Shown: one piece after another, positions 16,730 to 25,680 of the stretch
Position numbering within the stretch: the stretch's first letter is position 1
How the letters are laid out: every line of letters starts with the position of its first letter
DNA from: Pigmentiphaga sp. NML030171
GTDB lineage: Bacteria > Pseudomonadota > Gammaproteobacteria > Burkholderiales > Burkholderiaceae_B
NCBI RefSeq assembly: GCF_002188635.1
Contig: NZ_NINX01000036.1
Span: 1 to 64,000 of the forward strand
Length of the DNA: 64,000 nucleotides
Direction of reading: 5' to 3'
Translations under genes and position numbers: made by a program
Notes under the pieces: generated by a model
Databases searched by the model: none
What the model was told of the DNA's origin: nothing
The model's input: only the letters and a program-made list of their open reading frames with translations

Positions 16730-18043
16730 TCAGCGTCCGAGCAGGCCGGTGGCCAGCCACGGAAATACCAGGATCAGGGCGAGCACCGCCAGCATAATGG
16801 CGGCGAACGGCAAGGCGCCGCGGAAGATCTCGCCCAGTTTCAGTGTGCGATCGGGCGAGGTTCCCTTGATCACGTAGACGGACAGGCCGAACGGCGGCGT
16901 CAGCAGGCCGACCTCGACGGCGATCACGGTGACGATGCCGAACCAGATGGGATCGATGCCGAAGGCCTTCATGATCGGATAGAACAACGGCACCACGATC
17001 AGCAGGATGGACGAGCTGTCCAGGATGGTTCCCATCGCGACGATCAGCAGCACGTAGGCGATGATGATGCCCCAGTAGCCGATGTCGCTGGCGGCGAGCG
17101 CCGCGGTCAGGAACTCCGGCAGGCCGCTCAGCGACAGCATGCGCGAGTACATGCTGGCCGCGATGATCAGGAAGCAGATGGCGGCGGTGACCTGGCCGGT
17201 GTCGGTCAATACCCGCCAGATGCGCCCGGGCGGCAGCGCGCGGCGGAACAGGCCGATCACGATCGCGCCCAGCGCGCCGACTGCGCCGGCCTCGGTGGGC
17301 GTGAAGAAGCCGCCGTAGATGCCGCCCAGCACCAGGCCGATCAGCAGCACGATGGGCAGCGCCTTGCGTCCCATCGCGGCGGCCGACAGGGGCGCGACGT
17401 CCTCGGAAATGCTGGCGCCGGCGAAATCCGGACGGTTGCGGGCCAGCCAGTAGACGCCCAGGCCGAAGGCGATGGCCAGCACGATGCCCGGCACCACGCC
17501 GGCCAGGAACAGGTCGCCCACCGACTGCTCGGTCAGGATGCCGTACAGGATGAGCAGCAGGCTGGGCGGGATCAGCATGCCCAGCACCGAACTGCCCGCC
17601 ACGATGCCGTAGGCGAAGCGCTTGGTGTAGCCGTGCCGCAGCATCTCGGGCACGGCCACCCGCGTGAACACGGCGGCCGAGGCGATCGAAATGCCGGTGA
17701 TGGCGGCGAAGATCGCGTTGGCGCCCACGGTGGCGATGCCCAGTCCGCCCTTGATGCGGCCCAGCATGCGGTTGGCGACGTCGAACGCGTCGCGGCCGAT
17801 GTCGGCCTGCGATACGACGAACCCCATCAGCACGAACAGCGGCACCACGCCGAAGATATAGGAGTCGATGGACTCGGTGGCGGCCAGCGCCAGCATGCGG
17901 CCGGTGATCAGGAAGCTGCCCTTGATCGCCAGCACGCCCAGGAAGGAACAGACGGCCAGCGCGATGGCGACGTGCATGCCGGCATAGATCAGCCCCACCA
18001 TTCCGAACAGCGCCAGCGCGCCGATGACCAGATCGCTCATCAT
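16730..18043 (-). CDS. TRAP transporter large permease, DctM type
   Basis: This is the 437-residue 12-helix membrane subunit of a TRAP transporter that uses the sodium gradient to import carboxylates delivered by the periplasmic binding protein. DctM features include AAVFTRVAVPEMLRHGY, GSSVLGMLIPPSLLLILYGI and FTPTEAGAVGALGA. Its ATG overlaps the dctQ stop (ATGA at 18043-18040). A second ATG at 18040 is possible. Confidence 0.95.
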   Translation of the reverse strand: MMSDLVIGALALFGMVGLIYAGMHVAIALAVCSFLGVLAIKGSFLITGRMLALAATESIDSYIFGVVPLFVLMGFVVSQADIGRDAFDVANRMLGRIKGGLGIATVGANAIFAAITGISIASAAVFTRVAVPEMLRHGYTKRFAYGIVAGSSVLGMLIPPSLLLILYGILTEQSVGDLFLAGVVPGIVLAIAFGLGVYWLARNRPDFAGASISEDVAPLSAAAMGRKALPIVLLIGLVLGGIYGGFFTPTEAGAVGALGAIVIGLFRRALPPGRIWRVLTDTGQVTAAICFLIIAASMYSRMLSLSGLPEFLTAALAASDIGYWGIIIAYVLLIVAMGTILDSSSILLIVVPLFYPIMKAFGIDPIWFGIVTVIAVEVGLLTPPFGLSVYVIKGTSPDRTLKLGEIFRGALPFAAIMLAVLALILVFPWLATGLLGR

Positions 18044-18612
18044 GCCCCCGCCTGCACGGCCCGGCCGTGCGTCGTCGCGGCCGCGCACAGCGCGCGCACC
18101 GCCCTGGCCAGGAACTGCAGGCCCAGCGCCACCGTCCCCACCAGCATGATCAGCCGCACCGGCCAGATCGGCGCGGTGAAGTCGCCGATCGCGCCTACGA
18201 ACAGATCCCGGGTCCAGGCGCGCTCGAACAGCGGCACGAGGCCGTTGAACAGCACCGCGCAGAACGCGGCGCCGATCAGGCAGTACAAGGCCTCCAGCCC
18301 GGCCCGCCCGCGCGGCGCAAGCTTGTCCAGCAGCACCTCCGCCCGCGTCAGCCCGCCCAGCCGCAGCGAATGGGCCACCTGCAGGAAGACGATGGCGACG
18401 ATGGACATGCTGACCATCTCGGGCACGCCCGAGATGGGATGGCCGAAGAACGCGCGGCCGACGATGTCGGAGTTGATGGCGACCATCACGCCCACGATCA
18501 GCAGCGTGCCGACCGCGTTCAGGGCCGCGGTGCAGGCATCCAGGATGCGCAGCAAGGGATGGTCGGACGGAGGGAGGAAATCTCCCTCGCCGGTGGTGGG
18601 GACTTCAGACAT
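18040..18612 (-). CDS. TRAP transporter small permease, DctQ type
   Basis: This 190-residue protein has four hydrophobic helices, as in the DctQ subunit that stabilises DctM. The segment GRAFFGHPISGVPEMVSMSI is the family hallmark (N-R-x-x-x-G-x-P-I-x-G-x-x-E). It sits between dctP and dctM in the same operon. Confidence 0.92.
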   Translation of the reverse strand: MSEVPTTGEGDFLPPSDHPLLRILDACTAALNAVGTLLIVGVMVAINSDIVGRAFFGHPISGVPEMVSMSIVAIVFLQVAHSLRLGGLTRAEVLLDKLAPRGRAGLEALYCLIGAAFCAVLFNGLVPLFERAWTRDLFVGAIGDFTAPIWPVRLIMLVGTVALGLQFLARAVRALCAAATTHGRAVQAGA

Positions 18613-18632
18613 GGATGACCTCGCCGCCCGGT

Positions 18633-19688
18633 TCAGTTCCGATCCCAGTCGCGCACCGGCTTGGCGCCGGCCGCCCGCACTTCCTTCATGTAGGCGTCCA
18701 GCACCTGCTTGGCCGGCAGCTTCTGCTTTTGCAGCTCGGCGACCCAGCCCTTGGTCGGGTCCTCGAGCGCCTTGGCATAGGCGCCCCGCAGGCTGGCCGA
18801 ATCCGGATTGAGCTTGCCGCCCTTGGCGACCAGTTCGTCCAGCGCGGCGCGGGTGGCCTTGCGCAGGTCGTCGGTATACGCCTTCTCGAAGGCGTCGGCG
18901 CCGGCCTTCAATGCCTTCTTCAAGGCTTCCGGCTGGGCGTCGTACCAGTCCTTGTTGGCCGCGATGCCGCCCGAGTACTGAGCGCCGTAGCCGATCTGCG
19001 TGATGTAGGGCGCGACCTCCTGGATCTTGGCCGGCAGGGCCGCGGTGGCGAAGGTGACCACGCCGTCGTACAGGCCGGTCTGCAGCGAGTTGTAGTACTC
19101 GGTCAGGTTGCCCGCGACGCCCACCGCGCCCGTGCCCTTCATCCAGTTGATCGACGTGCCCGGCGTGCCGATCTTGCGGCCCTTGAGGTCGGCCATGCCC
19201 TTGACCGGAAACTTCGTGAACAACAGGTAGTCGTCCAGCCCGAAACCGCCGCCGATGTAGACGACGTCGTTCGCCTCCCAGGCCTTCATCATCGCCGGGA
19301 TCTTGCGCTGCACGTCCTGTACCGCCTGCGTCACCAGGCCGGGATCGTCCGATACGAAGGGCGTGTAATAGGTGACGTTCTGCAGCGGCAACTTGGCCGG
19401 CTCGAAGATCGTGGGAACCAGCGCGATGTCGGCCACGCCGTCCTGGGCCGCTTCCAGCTCCTCGCCCACCTTGGCCAGCGAGCCGCCGTACTGCTGCTTC
19501 CATTCGAGCTTGATGTCCGTCCCCTCCAGCGCCTTGTTCACTGCCGGCACGAAGGACTCCTGCAGATGCTTGACCCAGCGGAACACCGGCGGATGGCCGT
19601 TGACCAGCGTCACGGTGATGGTCTTGGCCTGTGCCGCCATCGTGGCGGTGGCCAGCAAGGCCGCCAATGCGGCCGGCAGAATACGCAT
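18633..19688 (-). CDS. TRAP transporter substrate-binding protein, DctP type
   Basis: This 351-residue periplasmic protein has a signal peptide ending in AAQA (about residue 21). The DctP fold shows GTSINWMKGTGAVGVAG and YNSLQTGLYDGVVTF, the region that carries the conserved carboxylate-binding Arg in many relatives; here that position is not obvious. The gene leads the catabolic operon. The ligand is probably an organic acid handled by the downstream enzymes. Confidence 0.9.
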   Translation of the reverse strand: MRILPAALAALLATATMAAQAKTITVTLVNGHPPVFRWVKHLQESFVPAVNKALEGTDIKLEWKQQYGGSLAKVGEELEAAQDGVADIALVPTIFEPAKLPLQNVTYYTPFVSDDPGLVTQAVQDVQRKIPAMMKAWEANDVVYIGGGFGLDDYLLFTKFPVKGMADLKGRKIGTPGTSINWMKGTGAVGVAGNLTEYYNSLQTGLYDGVVTFATAALPAKIQEVAPYITQIGYGAQYSGGIAANKDWYDAQPEALKKALKAGADAFEKAYTDDLRKATRAALDELVAKGGKLNPDSASLRGAYAKALEDPTKGWVAELQKQKLPAKQVLDAYMKEVRAAGAKPVRDWDRN

Positions 19689-19759
19689 GCATGTCTCCTT
19701 GTCAGGGGGCCGGGCTCGTGGCGGCCCGGTTCTTGCGGCCGGGGCATGGCCCCGGGGAA

Positions 19760-20458
19760 TCAACCGGCTCCGGAACCGGAGCGCGGGGAAAGAACGTGGG
19801 GACGGCCCGTGCGGCCGGCGGCACGGTCGGCCGCCAGCGCCTCGATGCCGGCGCTGATGAAAGGCACCAGGCGGGCCATGACGGCATCGACGTCGCTGTC
19901 GTCGCAGGCGCCGTCCGACAGGCGTCCTGCCCGCCCGGTGGCGGCCATCATGGTCATGCCCACGCCGATGGCGAACATGTAGGACCACACGGCATCGTCC
20001 TGCTCCAACTGCGGCAGGACACGGCGGAAGGCGGCGATGAAACGGCGGGCGATCGCGTCGTAGTGGGCGCCGATCAGCGTGCGCGAACGCTCGTCCTCGG
20101 CGTTGGCGGTGGCGGCCAGCACCCGCGAGAACAGATTGCCCGCCGGCCCCTCGTGGCCGAACTCCACCGTTGGCCGGAACAAGGCTTCCAGCAGGTCGCC
20201 CAGGGTGGGCCGCCCCTGCCCGTCCGGTCCGAACAGCCGGTCCAGCGCGGCCGCGCGGACGGCGTTGATGGCGTCGGAGCGGCGGGCGAACATGGCCTCG
20301 TACAGTTTTTCCTTGGTGCCGAAGTGGTAGTGCAGCAATGCCTGGGCCACGCCGGCTTCGTTGGCGATCTGCCGCATGCTGGTGCCATCGAAGCCGTGGG
20401 CGGCGAAAACCCCTTCGGCGGCGTCGAGGATGGCGGTCCGGGCGTTCTGGTCGGTCAA
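19760..20458 (-). CDS. TetR-family transcriptional regulator
   Basis: This 232-residue repressor-type protein has an N-terminal TetR helix-turn-helix (AILDAAEGVFAAHGFDGTSM, then QALLHYHFGTKEKLYEAMFA, residues 9-57) and a variable ligand-binding domain. It precedes the TRAP operon on the same strand with 71 bp between them. A perfect 18-bp palindrome 38 bp upstream of its start is a likely operator, implying autoregulation and control of the downstream operon. Confidence 0.92.
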   Translation of the reverse strand: MTDQNARTAILDAAEGVFAAHGFDGTSMRQIANEAGVAQALLHYHFGTKEKLYEAMFARRSDAINAVRAAALDRLFGPDGQGRPTLGDLLEALFRPTVEFGHEGPAGNLFSRVLAATANAEDERSRTLIGAHYDAIARRFIAAFRRVLPQLEQDDAVWSYMFAIGVGMTMMAATGRAGRLSDGACDDSDVDAVMARLVPFISAGIEALAADRAAGRTGRPHVLSPRSGSGAG

Positions 20459-20496
20459 GGCGCGCTTCCTGGATAAGGATGCGCTAGCCTAGGCCC

Positions 20497-20514
20497 TGAC
20501 TGATCGATCAGTCA
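20497..20514. promoter_or_regulatory. Palindromic operator for the TetR regulator
   Basis: TGACTGATCGATCAGTCA is a perfect 18-bp inverted repeat with TGA-N-TGATCGATCA-N-TCA symmetry, of the size and form bound by TetR dimers. It lies in the promoter region of the tetR gene starting at 20458. Confidence 0.75.
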
Positions 20515-20915
20515 ACATAGGGTTAGCGAGCAGCCGGCTCCGGTGCCTGGCAGCCCGATGCCGTAGAATCCCGTACCCGTCCCGTGGGGAAACAAGCTGC
20601 GTCGCAAACAACGAGTTGAAAAAACGGCGGGTTTCGTGCTATTCTTGCGAGCTTTACGGCGTTGTCTTTGGCCCGCGAGAGCTCTCGCCCCGGGGAAAGC
20701 CCTTCGCAAGCGCGCTTTCCGGGCGCGGATGAAGCTGGCTTTCGGCGCACGTTTTCAACGCATTCTGGATTTTGCGCCGGGATGCCTTGAGAACCCGTGC
20801 GAACCGGGTCGGCATCCATCCTGCCAAACCGCGCCAGAAATTCGGGGCACAGTCCGGTATCGCCGGCCCCCGGATCCGTCTCCCGAATTCACGAAATAGC
20901 AGAAGAGGTGTCGCC
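20515..20915. other. Intergenic region between tetR and rpmB
   Basis: This 401-bp stretch separates the minus-strand tetR unit from rpmB. It contains the rpmB promoter candidate at 20616-20645 and a leader of about 260 nt with no convincing gene. Short open frames on both strands lack ribosome-binding sites and family resemblance. Confidence 0.6.
20616..20645 (+). promoter_or_regulatory. Likely sigma-70 promoter of rpmB-rpmG
   Basis: TTGAAA (20616-20621) and TATTCT (20640-20645) are separated by 18 bp, followed by a G/C-rich discriminator (TGCGAGC) of the kind seen at stringently controlled ribosomal promoters. The start would fall near 20652. Confidence 0.6.
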
Positions 20916-21152
20916 ATGGCACGAGTATGTCAAGTAACCGGTAAGGGTCCGATCACGGGCAACAACGTTTCTCACGCCAACAACAAGACCAAGCGCCGTT
21001 TCCTGCCGAACCTGCAATACCGCAAGTTCTGGGTGGAAAGCGAAAACCGCTGGGTTCGCCTGCGCGTCAGCACCAACGCCCTGCGCACCATCGACAAGAA
21101 CGGCATCGAAGCCGTCCTGGCCGATCTGCGCGCTCGCGGCGAAGCCGTTTAA
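20916..21152 (+). CDS. rpmB: 50S ribosomal protein L28
   Basis: The 78-residue basic protein begins [20 protein letters not shown] and contains [19 protein letters not shown], both standard for L28. AGAGG at 20904-20908 gives a good ribosome-binding site for the ATG at 20916. It is followed after 24 bp by rpmG, the usual pairing. Confidence 0.98.
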   Translation: MARVCQVTGKGPITGNNVSHANNKTKRRFLPNLQYRKFWVESENRWVRLRVSTNALRTIDKNGIEAVLADLRARGEAV

Positions 21153-21176
21153 TCACCGGATCCACAGGAGCACACC

Positions 21177-21347
21177 ATGGCCGCCAAGGGTATTCGCGAA
21201 AAGATCAAGCTCGAGTCCACCGCCGGAACCGGGCATTTCTACACCACGACCAAGAACAAGCGCACCACCCCGGAAAAGATGCTGATCAAGAAGTTCGATC
21301 CGGTCGCGCGCAAGCACGTGGACTACAAGGAAACCAAGCTGAAGTAA
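21177..21347 (+). CDS. rpmG: 50S ribosomal protein L33
   Basis: This 56-residue product reads [20 protein letters not shown] at its start and ends [11 protein letters not shown], as L33 proteins do. It is the cysteine-free (C-minus) form without a zinc ribbon, seen from [15 protein letters not shown] where a CxxC would otherwise occur. CAGGAG precedes the ATG by seven bases. A terminator follows 18 bp after the stop. Confidence 0.97.
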   Translation: MAAKGIREKIKLESTAGTGHFYTTTKNKRTTPEKMLIKKFDPVARKHVDYKETKLK

Positions 21348-21365
21348 TCGGCTCGGTTTGCGAAC

Positions 21366-21390
21366 AAACCCCGCCCAGGCGGGGTTTTTC
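21366..21390 (+). terminator. Rho-independent terminator of rpmB-rpmG
   Basis: The stem AAACCCCGC (21366-21374) pairs with GCGGGGTTT (21379-21387) around a CCAG loop and runs into a T-rich tract. It also lies just beyond the end of the convergent citE-like gene. Confidence 0.85.
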
Positions 21391-21414
21391 TTTGCCCGCG
21401 GCAAACATCCGCCG

Positions 21415-22230
21415 CTATGCCCTGCCCGCGGCTTCCATCATCCGCCGGGCGCGCGCCAGCACCGGCGCATCCACCATCCGCCCTTCCAGCCGGAACGCGC
21501 CCCGCTGCCCCGCCGCCGCCTCGACGACGCGGCGGGCCCAAGCCAGTTCCGCGTCCGAAGGACTGAAGGCCTCGTTGATGGCGGCGACCTGCACGGGGTG
21601 CACGCACAGCATGCCGCCCATGCCCGCCCCGCGCGCCCGCGCGGCTTCGGCGCGCAGGCCGTCGATGTCGTCCAGTTGCGGGTGTACGCCGTCGAGCGGC
21701 GCGGGCAGGTCCGCGCCGCGCGCGTGAAGCAGCATGCGGTGCCGGGCATCGTCCAGGACCGCCCGGCCCGCCGCCGACACCGGGTCCAGGTCGAGGTCCA
21801 GCGCGAAATCCAGGCTCCCGAACACCAGCCGCTCCACCCCCGGCGCATCGGCGATGGCCGCCAGCGCCAGCACGCCGCGCGCGCTTTCGATCAGCGGCCA
21901 CACGGGCCGGCCAGCCGACGCCGCGCGCGCCATATCCGCCGCCGACTCCGACTTGGGCAGCATCACCGCGGCCACCGCGGGACTGGCGGCGCACAGCGCA
22001 ATGTCCTCGTCGAAATAGATCGTCTGGATCGCATTGACGCGCACCACCACCGATCGGTCCGCGCAAGCTTTCAGGGATGCCGCCACGGCCACGCGCGCGG
22101 CCGCCTTGGCGCCGGGTTCGACCGCGTCCTCCAGGTCCACGATGACGGCATCGGCGCCGCTGGCCAGCGCCTTGGGCAGCCGCTCGGGCCGGTCCCCCGG
22201 CACGAACAGGGCGGAGCGCACGCGCTTCAT
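21415..22230 (-). CDS. ccl: CitE-like lyase, probable (S)-citramalyl-CoA lyase
   Basis: This 271-residue HpcH/HpaI-aldolase/CitE protein has LFVPGDRPERLPKALASGAD at its start, VDLEDAVEP (metal-binding Glu), VVRVN, LIESARGV and FGSLDFALDLDLD. Enzymes of this type split citramalyl-CoA into pyruvate and acetyl-CoA in itaconate breakdown, or cleave malyl-CoA. The assignment comes from the neighbours: hydratase, CoA transferase, MmgE/PrpD and acyl-CoA dehydrogenase are arranged as in the Pseudomonas itaconate locus. Its ATG overlaps the FAH stop (ATGA at 22230-22227). Sure of family, fairly sure of reaction. Confidence 0.75.
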   Translation of the reverse strand: MKRVRSALFVPGDRPERLPKALASGADAVIVDLEDAVEPGAKAAARVAVAASLKACADRSVVVRVNAIQTIYFDEDIALCAASPAVAAVMLPKSESAADMARAASAGRPVWPLIESARGVLALAAIADAPGVERLVFGSLDFALDLDLDPVSAAGRAVLDDARHRMLLHARGADLPAPLDGVHPQLDDIDGLRAEAARARGAGMGGMLCVHPVQVAAINEAFSPSDAELAWARRVVEAAAGQRGAFRLEGRMVDAPVLARARRMMEAAGRA

Positions 22231-23192
22231 GCGCCCGCCACCCGATTGCGCAGCCTGCCGATGCCATCGACTTCGCATTCGATCAGATCGCCAGGCCTCA
22301 AATAGCCCGAGGCGGGAACGATGCCGTTGCCTCCCGACCATTTGCCGCCGAGCTCCTTGTCGGTGGACCAGGCCGTACCGCTGGGCGTGCCCGTGATGAT
22401 CACCATGCCCGGCCGCAGCGTCAGGTTGATCGAAAACACATGGACAAGTTCGGCCACGCTCCAGATCATCTGTGCGGTATTGCTATTCTGCCGCAGCTCG
22501 CCATTGACCCAGGAACGGATGCCCAGGCCTTGCGGATCGGGGATCTCTTCGGCGCCGACAATGTACGGGCCCAGCGGAGCGCTGGTATCGAATACCTTAC
22601 CGCGGCCCAGCTCGTACCAGCTACTGCCGTCCGGCCGAAAGCGCACCTGGCGATCGCGAGCCGTGACGTCGTTGACGATGGTATAGCCGAACACATGCTC
22701 CAGCGCCCGTTCGCGTGGAATGTGCCGCCCCGGCTTGCCGATGACCACGCCCAGCTCGACCTCGCCGTCCAGTTTGCGCGTCAGCACCGGATCGTGGACG
22801 ATCTCGTCGTGCGGGCCGACGACGCAGTCGGCGGTCTTGAGGAAGAACTCCGGCTCTTTGCCGCTTGTGTCGGAGCCGGCCTTTTCGGCGTTGTGGCTCA
22901 GGTAGTTGCTGCCCGCGCACAGGATGGTGGAAGGCAGCATGGGGGCGCAGAGCTGCACGTCATCTAGCGCCACGCGTCCCACACCCCGCTCGGCGGCGAG
23001 CGCCACCGCCCGCGCACCGAGTTCCCGGGACTGCGGGGCATGGCGGATCACCTCGGTCATGTCGGCAAACCAGCTCACTTGCGGCCCCAGCCCGCCAACG
23101 GCTTGTTCGAGCGCTTGCGGATCAACCAGGTACGCGCCGTCGAGGATGGCCACGCGCTTGACGCCGTCACGGCGATACATTGCATATTTCAT
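22227..23192 (-). CDS. Fumarylacetoacetate hydrolase (FAH) family protein
   Basis: This 321-residue protein has the FAH C-terminal fold with DGEVELGVVIGKPGRHI and NDVTARDRQ (Glu and Asp metal ligands), YELGRGKVFDT and TGTPSGTA. FAH members hydrolyse or decarboxylate beta-diketone or 2-oxo acids. It lies between the Bug gene and the CitE-like gene and is translationally coupled to the latter. The itaconate loci I know do not carry an FAH gene at this place, so it may widen the substrate range, for example to lactone or oxo derivatives. Confidence 0.85.
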   Translation of the reverse strand: MKYAMYRRDGVKRVAILDGAYLVDPQALEQAVGGLGPQVSWFADMTEVIRHAPQSRELGARAVALAAERGVGRVALDDVQLCAPMLPSTILCAGSNYLSHNAEKAGSDTSGKEPEFFLKTADCVVGPHDEIVHDPVLTRKLDGEVELGVVIGKPGRHIPRERALEHVFGYTIVNDVTARDRQVRFRPDGSSWYELGRGKVFDTSAPLGPYIVGAEEIPDPQGLGIRSWVNGELRQNSNTAQMIWSVAELVHVFSINLTLRPGMVIITGTPSGTAWSTDKELGGKWSGGNGIVPASGYLRPGDLIECEVDGIGRLRNRVAGA

Positions 23193-23203
23193 GGATTCCC
23201 TTT

Positions 23204-24169
23204 TTATTCGAGTTTGCCGATGCTGTTGATGATCTGCGTCTGATGCCGCTCGTCGGCTCGCCAGAAGGCCTCGAATTCCGGCGCATCCAGATACTGGACG
23301 GGCGTCCCCATTCCTGTCATGGCCTTGACGAAAGCCGGATCGGCCGCTGCTTCCTTGGCGACGGTGCGCAGCTTCGCCATGACGGGCTCGGGCAGGCCCG
23401 TCGGCGCGAATAGTCCGGCCCAAAGATAGTATTCAGCGTCGTAGCCGAGCTCTTTCAGCGTCGGCACATCGGGCAGGCTGGCCAGGCGCTCGGCGCTCTG
23501 AACCGCCAGCGGCTTGAACTTGCCGCTCTTGATATGGCCGGAAATGTTGCCATAGGTCTGCGTCGAGGCCTGGACATGTCCACCTAACAGCGCCGTCACT
23601 TGTTCGCCGCCGCCGCCATACGGCACGTGCAGCAGCTTGATTCCCGCGGCGTGGGCAAAACGCTCCATCGCTACATGCGTAGTGCCGTAGATTCCGGATG
23701 AACTGAAGCTGATCGTGCCGGGCTTGGCCTTGGCCGCCTCCACCAGCTCACGCACGGACTTCCAGGGCGCATCGTCGCGCACCACCAGCACGGTGGGATC
23801 GGCCGATATGCGAGCGATGGCGGCAAATTGCGAGGTGGAATATGAAGGTGTCTTGCCCGTCAGCTTGTCGGCGGGGGGAATTGCCGAAATACTGGCCAAC
23901 GCCATCATGAGCGTATAGCCATCTGGAGCCGCCTTCGCCACATGAGCCATTCCCACTCCACCCCCTGCTCCTGGCCGGTTCTCGACGATGACCGGTTGCC
24001 CCAGACGCTTGGCCATGACAGGCGCCAGCGGACGCGCCGTGGTGTCCGACACGCCACCCGGCGAGAACGGCACGACCAACGTAATGGGACGGGAAGGGTA
24101 GTTGTCCGCCGCGAGCGCGGCGAGTGGACACAATAAAGCGACGGCGAAGCACGCAAGGCCTCGATTCAT
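23204..24169 (-). CDS. Bug-family tripartite tricarboxylate-binding protein
   Basis: This 321-residue periplasmic binding protein has a signal peptide ending ALAADNYPSRPI (cleavage about residue 20) and Bug motifs: TLVVPFSPGGVSDTTARPLA, VENRPGAGGGVG and DVPTLKELGYD. Bug proteins bind small carboxylates and are highly amplified in Bordetella. No TctA/TctB permease is adjacent. Its place in the cluster suggests it captures the acid the pathway degrades, taking the position of the TRAP system in the Pseudomonas locus. This gene and its flanks look less GC-rich than the neighbours. Confidence 0.88.
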   Translation of the reverse strand: MNRGLACFAVALLCPLAALAADNYPSRPITLVVPFSPGGVSDTTARPLAPVMAKRLGQPVIVENRPGAGGGVGMAHVAKAAPDGYTLMMALASISAIPPADKLTGKTPSYSTSQFAAIARISADPTVLVVRDDAPWKSVRELVEAAKAKPGTISFSSSGIYGTTHVAMERFAHAAGIKLLHVPYGGGGEQVTALLGGHVQASTQTYGNISGHIKSGKFKPLAVQSAERLASLPDVPTLKELGYDAEYYLWAGLFAPTGLPEPVMAKLRTVAKEAAADPAFVKAMTGMGTPVQYLDAPEFEAFWRADERHQTQIINSIGKLE

Positions 24170-24379
24170 TGGTAGTCTCCTGAGTCGTTTTTTGCTTTCG
24201 TTTTGGCGCGTGCCGCTGGCGGCCACGCAGTGCCTACACTATCACGCGTGGCACGATTTTTTCTGCCGAAGACGCCCCTCTGCCAGCCGACGGCCCGGCA
24301 TTTCCTGCCGCGCACCGGAGATCCTCTGATCGAAAATATCAGGGCACCAGGCACGATTCTCGCAGCCGACTCGCCCGCA

Positions 24380-25603
24380 TCATGACGCTACTACATGCCG
24401 CGCACGCAGCGCGGCGATCTCGGCTTCGCCATAGCCGAGTTCGGCCAGGATGGACAAGGTATCTTCACCCAGGGCCGGTATCCGGTCCATGCGGGCCGCA
24501 TAGGCGCCGCCCGCTCCTGGCGGCAGCAACACGGGCAACATGCCGGCCGGGCTTGCCACCTCGGTCCAGCGCTGGCGGGCCGCCAGCTGCGGGTGGGACC
24601 AGACGCCTGCCATGTCGTTGACGCGGGCGTTGGCGATCTGGGCGTCGTCCAGCGCCGCCATGACCTGTTCGGTGTTCATGCCGGCGAAGACCTCCACGAT
24701 GATGTCGCGCAGCGCCGCCCGGTTTTCGGTGCGCCGCGAATTGGCATCGAAACGGGGGTCGCCGGCCAGTTCCGGCCGCGCCAGCACCCGTTCGCAGAAC
24801 ACGCGCCATTCGCGCTCGTTCTGCAGGCCGAGCATCACGGTGCCGCCATCGCCGGCGGGAAACGGGCCGTAGGGGTAGATGGTCGCGTGCGAGGCGCCCG
24901 AGCGCGGCGGCGGGGGCGCGCCGTCGAACGCGTAGTACATGGGGTAGCCCATCCACTCGACCATGCTCTCGAGCATGGAGACGTCGATGCGGCTGCCCTT
25001 CCCCGTCGTGGCCCGCAGCAGCAGCGCGGCCAGGATGTTGGAATAGGCGTACATGCCGGCGGCGATGTCGGCCACCGAGGCCCCGGCCTTGGACGGTTCT
25101 TCGGGCGTGCCCGTGACCGACAGGAAACCTCCTTCGCTTTGGATCAGCAGGTCGTAGGCCTTCTTGTCGCGATACGGGCCGCTGTCGCCGTAGCCGGAGA
25201 TGTCGCAGACGATCAGCCTGGGATGGCGTACGTGCAGCGCCTCGAACGACAGCCCCAGCCGCTCGGCGGCGCCGGGCGCCAGGTTTTGCACCAGGACGTC
25301 GACGCGCGGCAGCAGCCGCTCCAGCACCTCGCGCGCGCCGTCCTGCTTCAGGTCCAGCGCCAGGCTTTCCTTCGACCGGTTGGTCCAGACGAAGTGGGAC
25401 GACAGCCCGCGGACGCGCTCGTCGTAGCCGCGCGCGAAGTCCCCCGTCCCCGGGCGTTCGATCTTGATCACGCGGGCGCCCAGGTCGGCCAGTTGCCGGG
25501 TGCAGAACGGCGCCGCAATGGCGTGCTCGAGGCTCAGCACGGTGACGCCGTCCAGCGGACGCGGCGGGGTCGGTAGAAGAGAGGCGGTCACCGGCGTGCT
25601 CAC
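24380..25603 (-). CDS. ict: CaiB/BaiF CoA transferase, probable itaconate CoA-transferase
   Basis: This class III CoA transferase activates a dicarboxylate with CoA from an acyl-CoA donor. It has LSLEHAIAAPFCTRQLADLGA, KIERPGTGDFARGYD and the catalytic Asp in GASVADIAAGMYAY. I prefer the GTG at 25603 (407 residues) because AGGAGGG lies eight bases upstream and the family N-terminus starts soon after. An ATG at 25684, overlapping the upstream stop as ATGA, would add 27 residues translated from a palindromic repeat. The order with hydratase, dehydrogenase and MmgE/PrpD matches the P. aeruginosa itaconate locus. Confidence 0.75.
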   Translation of the reverse strand: MSTPVTASLLPTPPRPLDGVTVLSLEHAIAAPFCTRQLADLGARVIKIERPGTGDFARGYDERVRGLSSHFVWTNRSKESLALDLKQDGAREVLERLLPRVDVLVQNLAPGAAERLGLSFEALHVRHPRLIVCDISGYGDSGPYRDKKAYDLLIQSEGGFLSVTGTPEEPSKAGASVADIAAGMYAYSNILAALLLRATTGKGSRIDVSMLESMVEWMGYPMYYAFDGAPPPPRSGASHATIYPYGPFPAGDGGTVMLGLQNEREWRVFCERVLARPELAGDPRFDANSRRTENRAALRDIIVEVFAGMNTEQVMAALDDAQIANARVNDMAGVWSHPQLAARQRWTEVASPAGMLPVLLPPGAGGAYAARMDRIPALGEDTLSILAELGYGEAEIAALRARHVVAS

Positions 25604-25607
25604 TGGA

Positions 25608-25665
25608 CTACCCTCCTGTCGCTGCGCGACATCCTCCCCGAGGGAGGTCGCGCGCCCTTCGGGCG
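25608..25665. repeat. REP-like palindromic element at the CoA-transferase start
   Basis: Two adjacent hairpins are visible. One has stem GCGCGA plus CCTCCC (25624-25638) pairing with GGGAGG plus TCGCGC (25642-25653). The other is CGCCC-TTC-GGGCG (25653-25665). On the minus strand they sit directly before the AGGAGGG ribosome-binding site (25617-25611) of the CoA transferase. From memory, similar GC palindromes recur between Bordetella genes; this is not checked. Confidence 0.5.
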
Positions 25666-25680
25666 GTCGGGCGGGCGCGC

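Noticed and set aside
15833..18811. A 992-codon open frame on the plus strand over the TRAP genes
   Set aside because: It mirrors dctM, dctQ and the cyclase gene, is rich in His, Gln, Asp and Arg, and has no recognisable domain.
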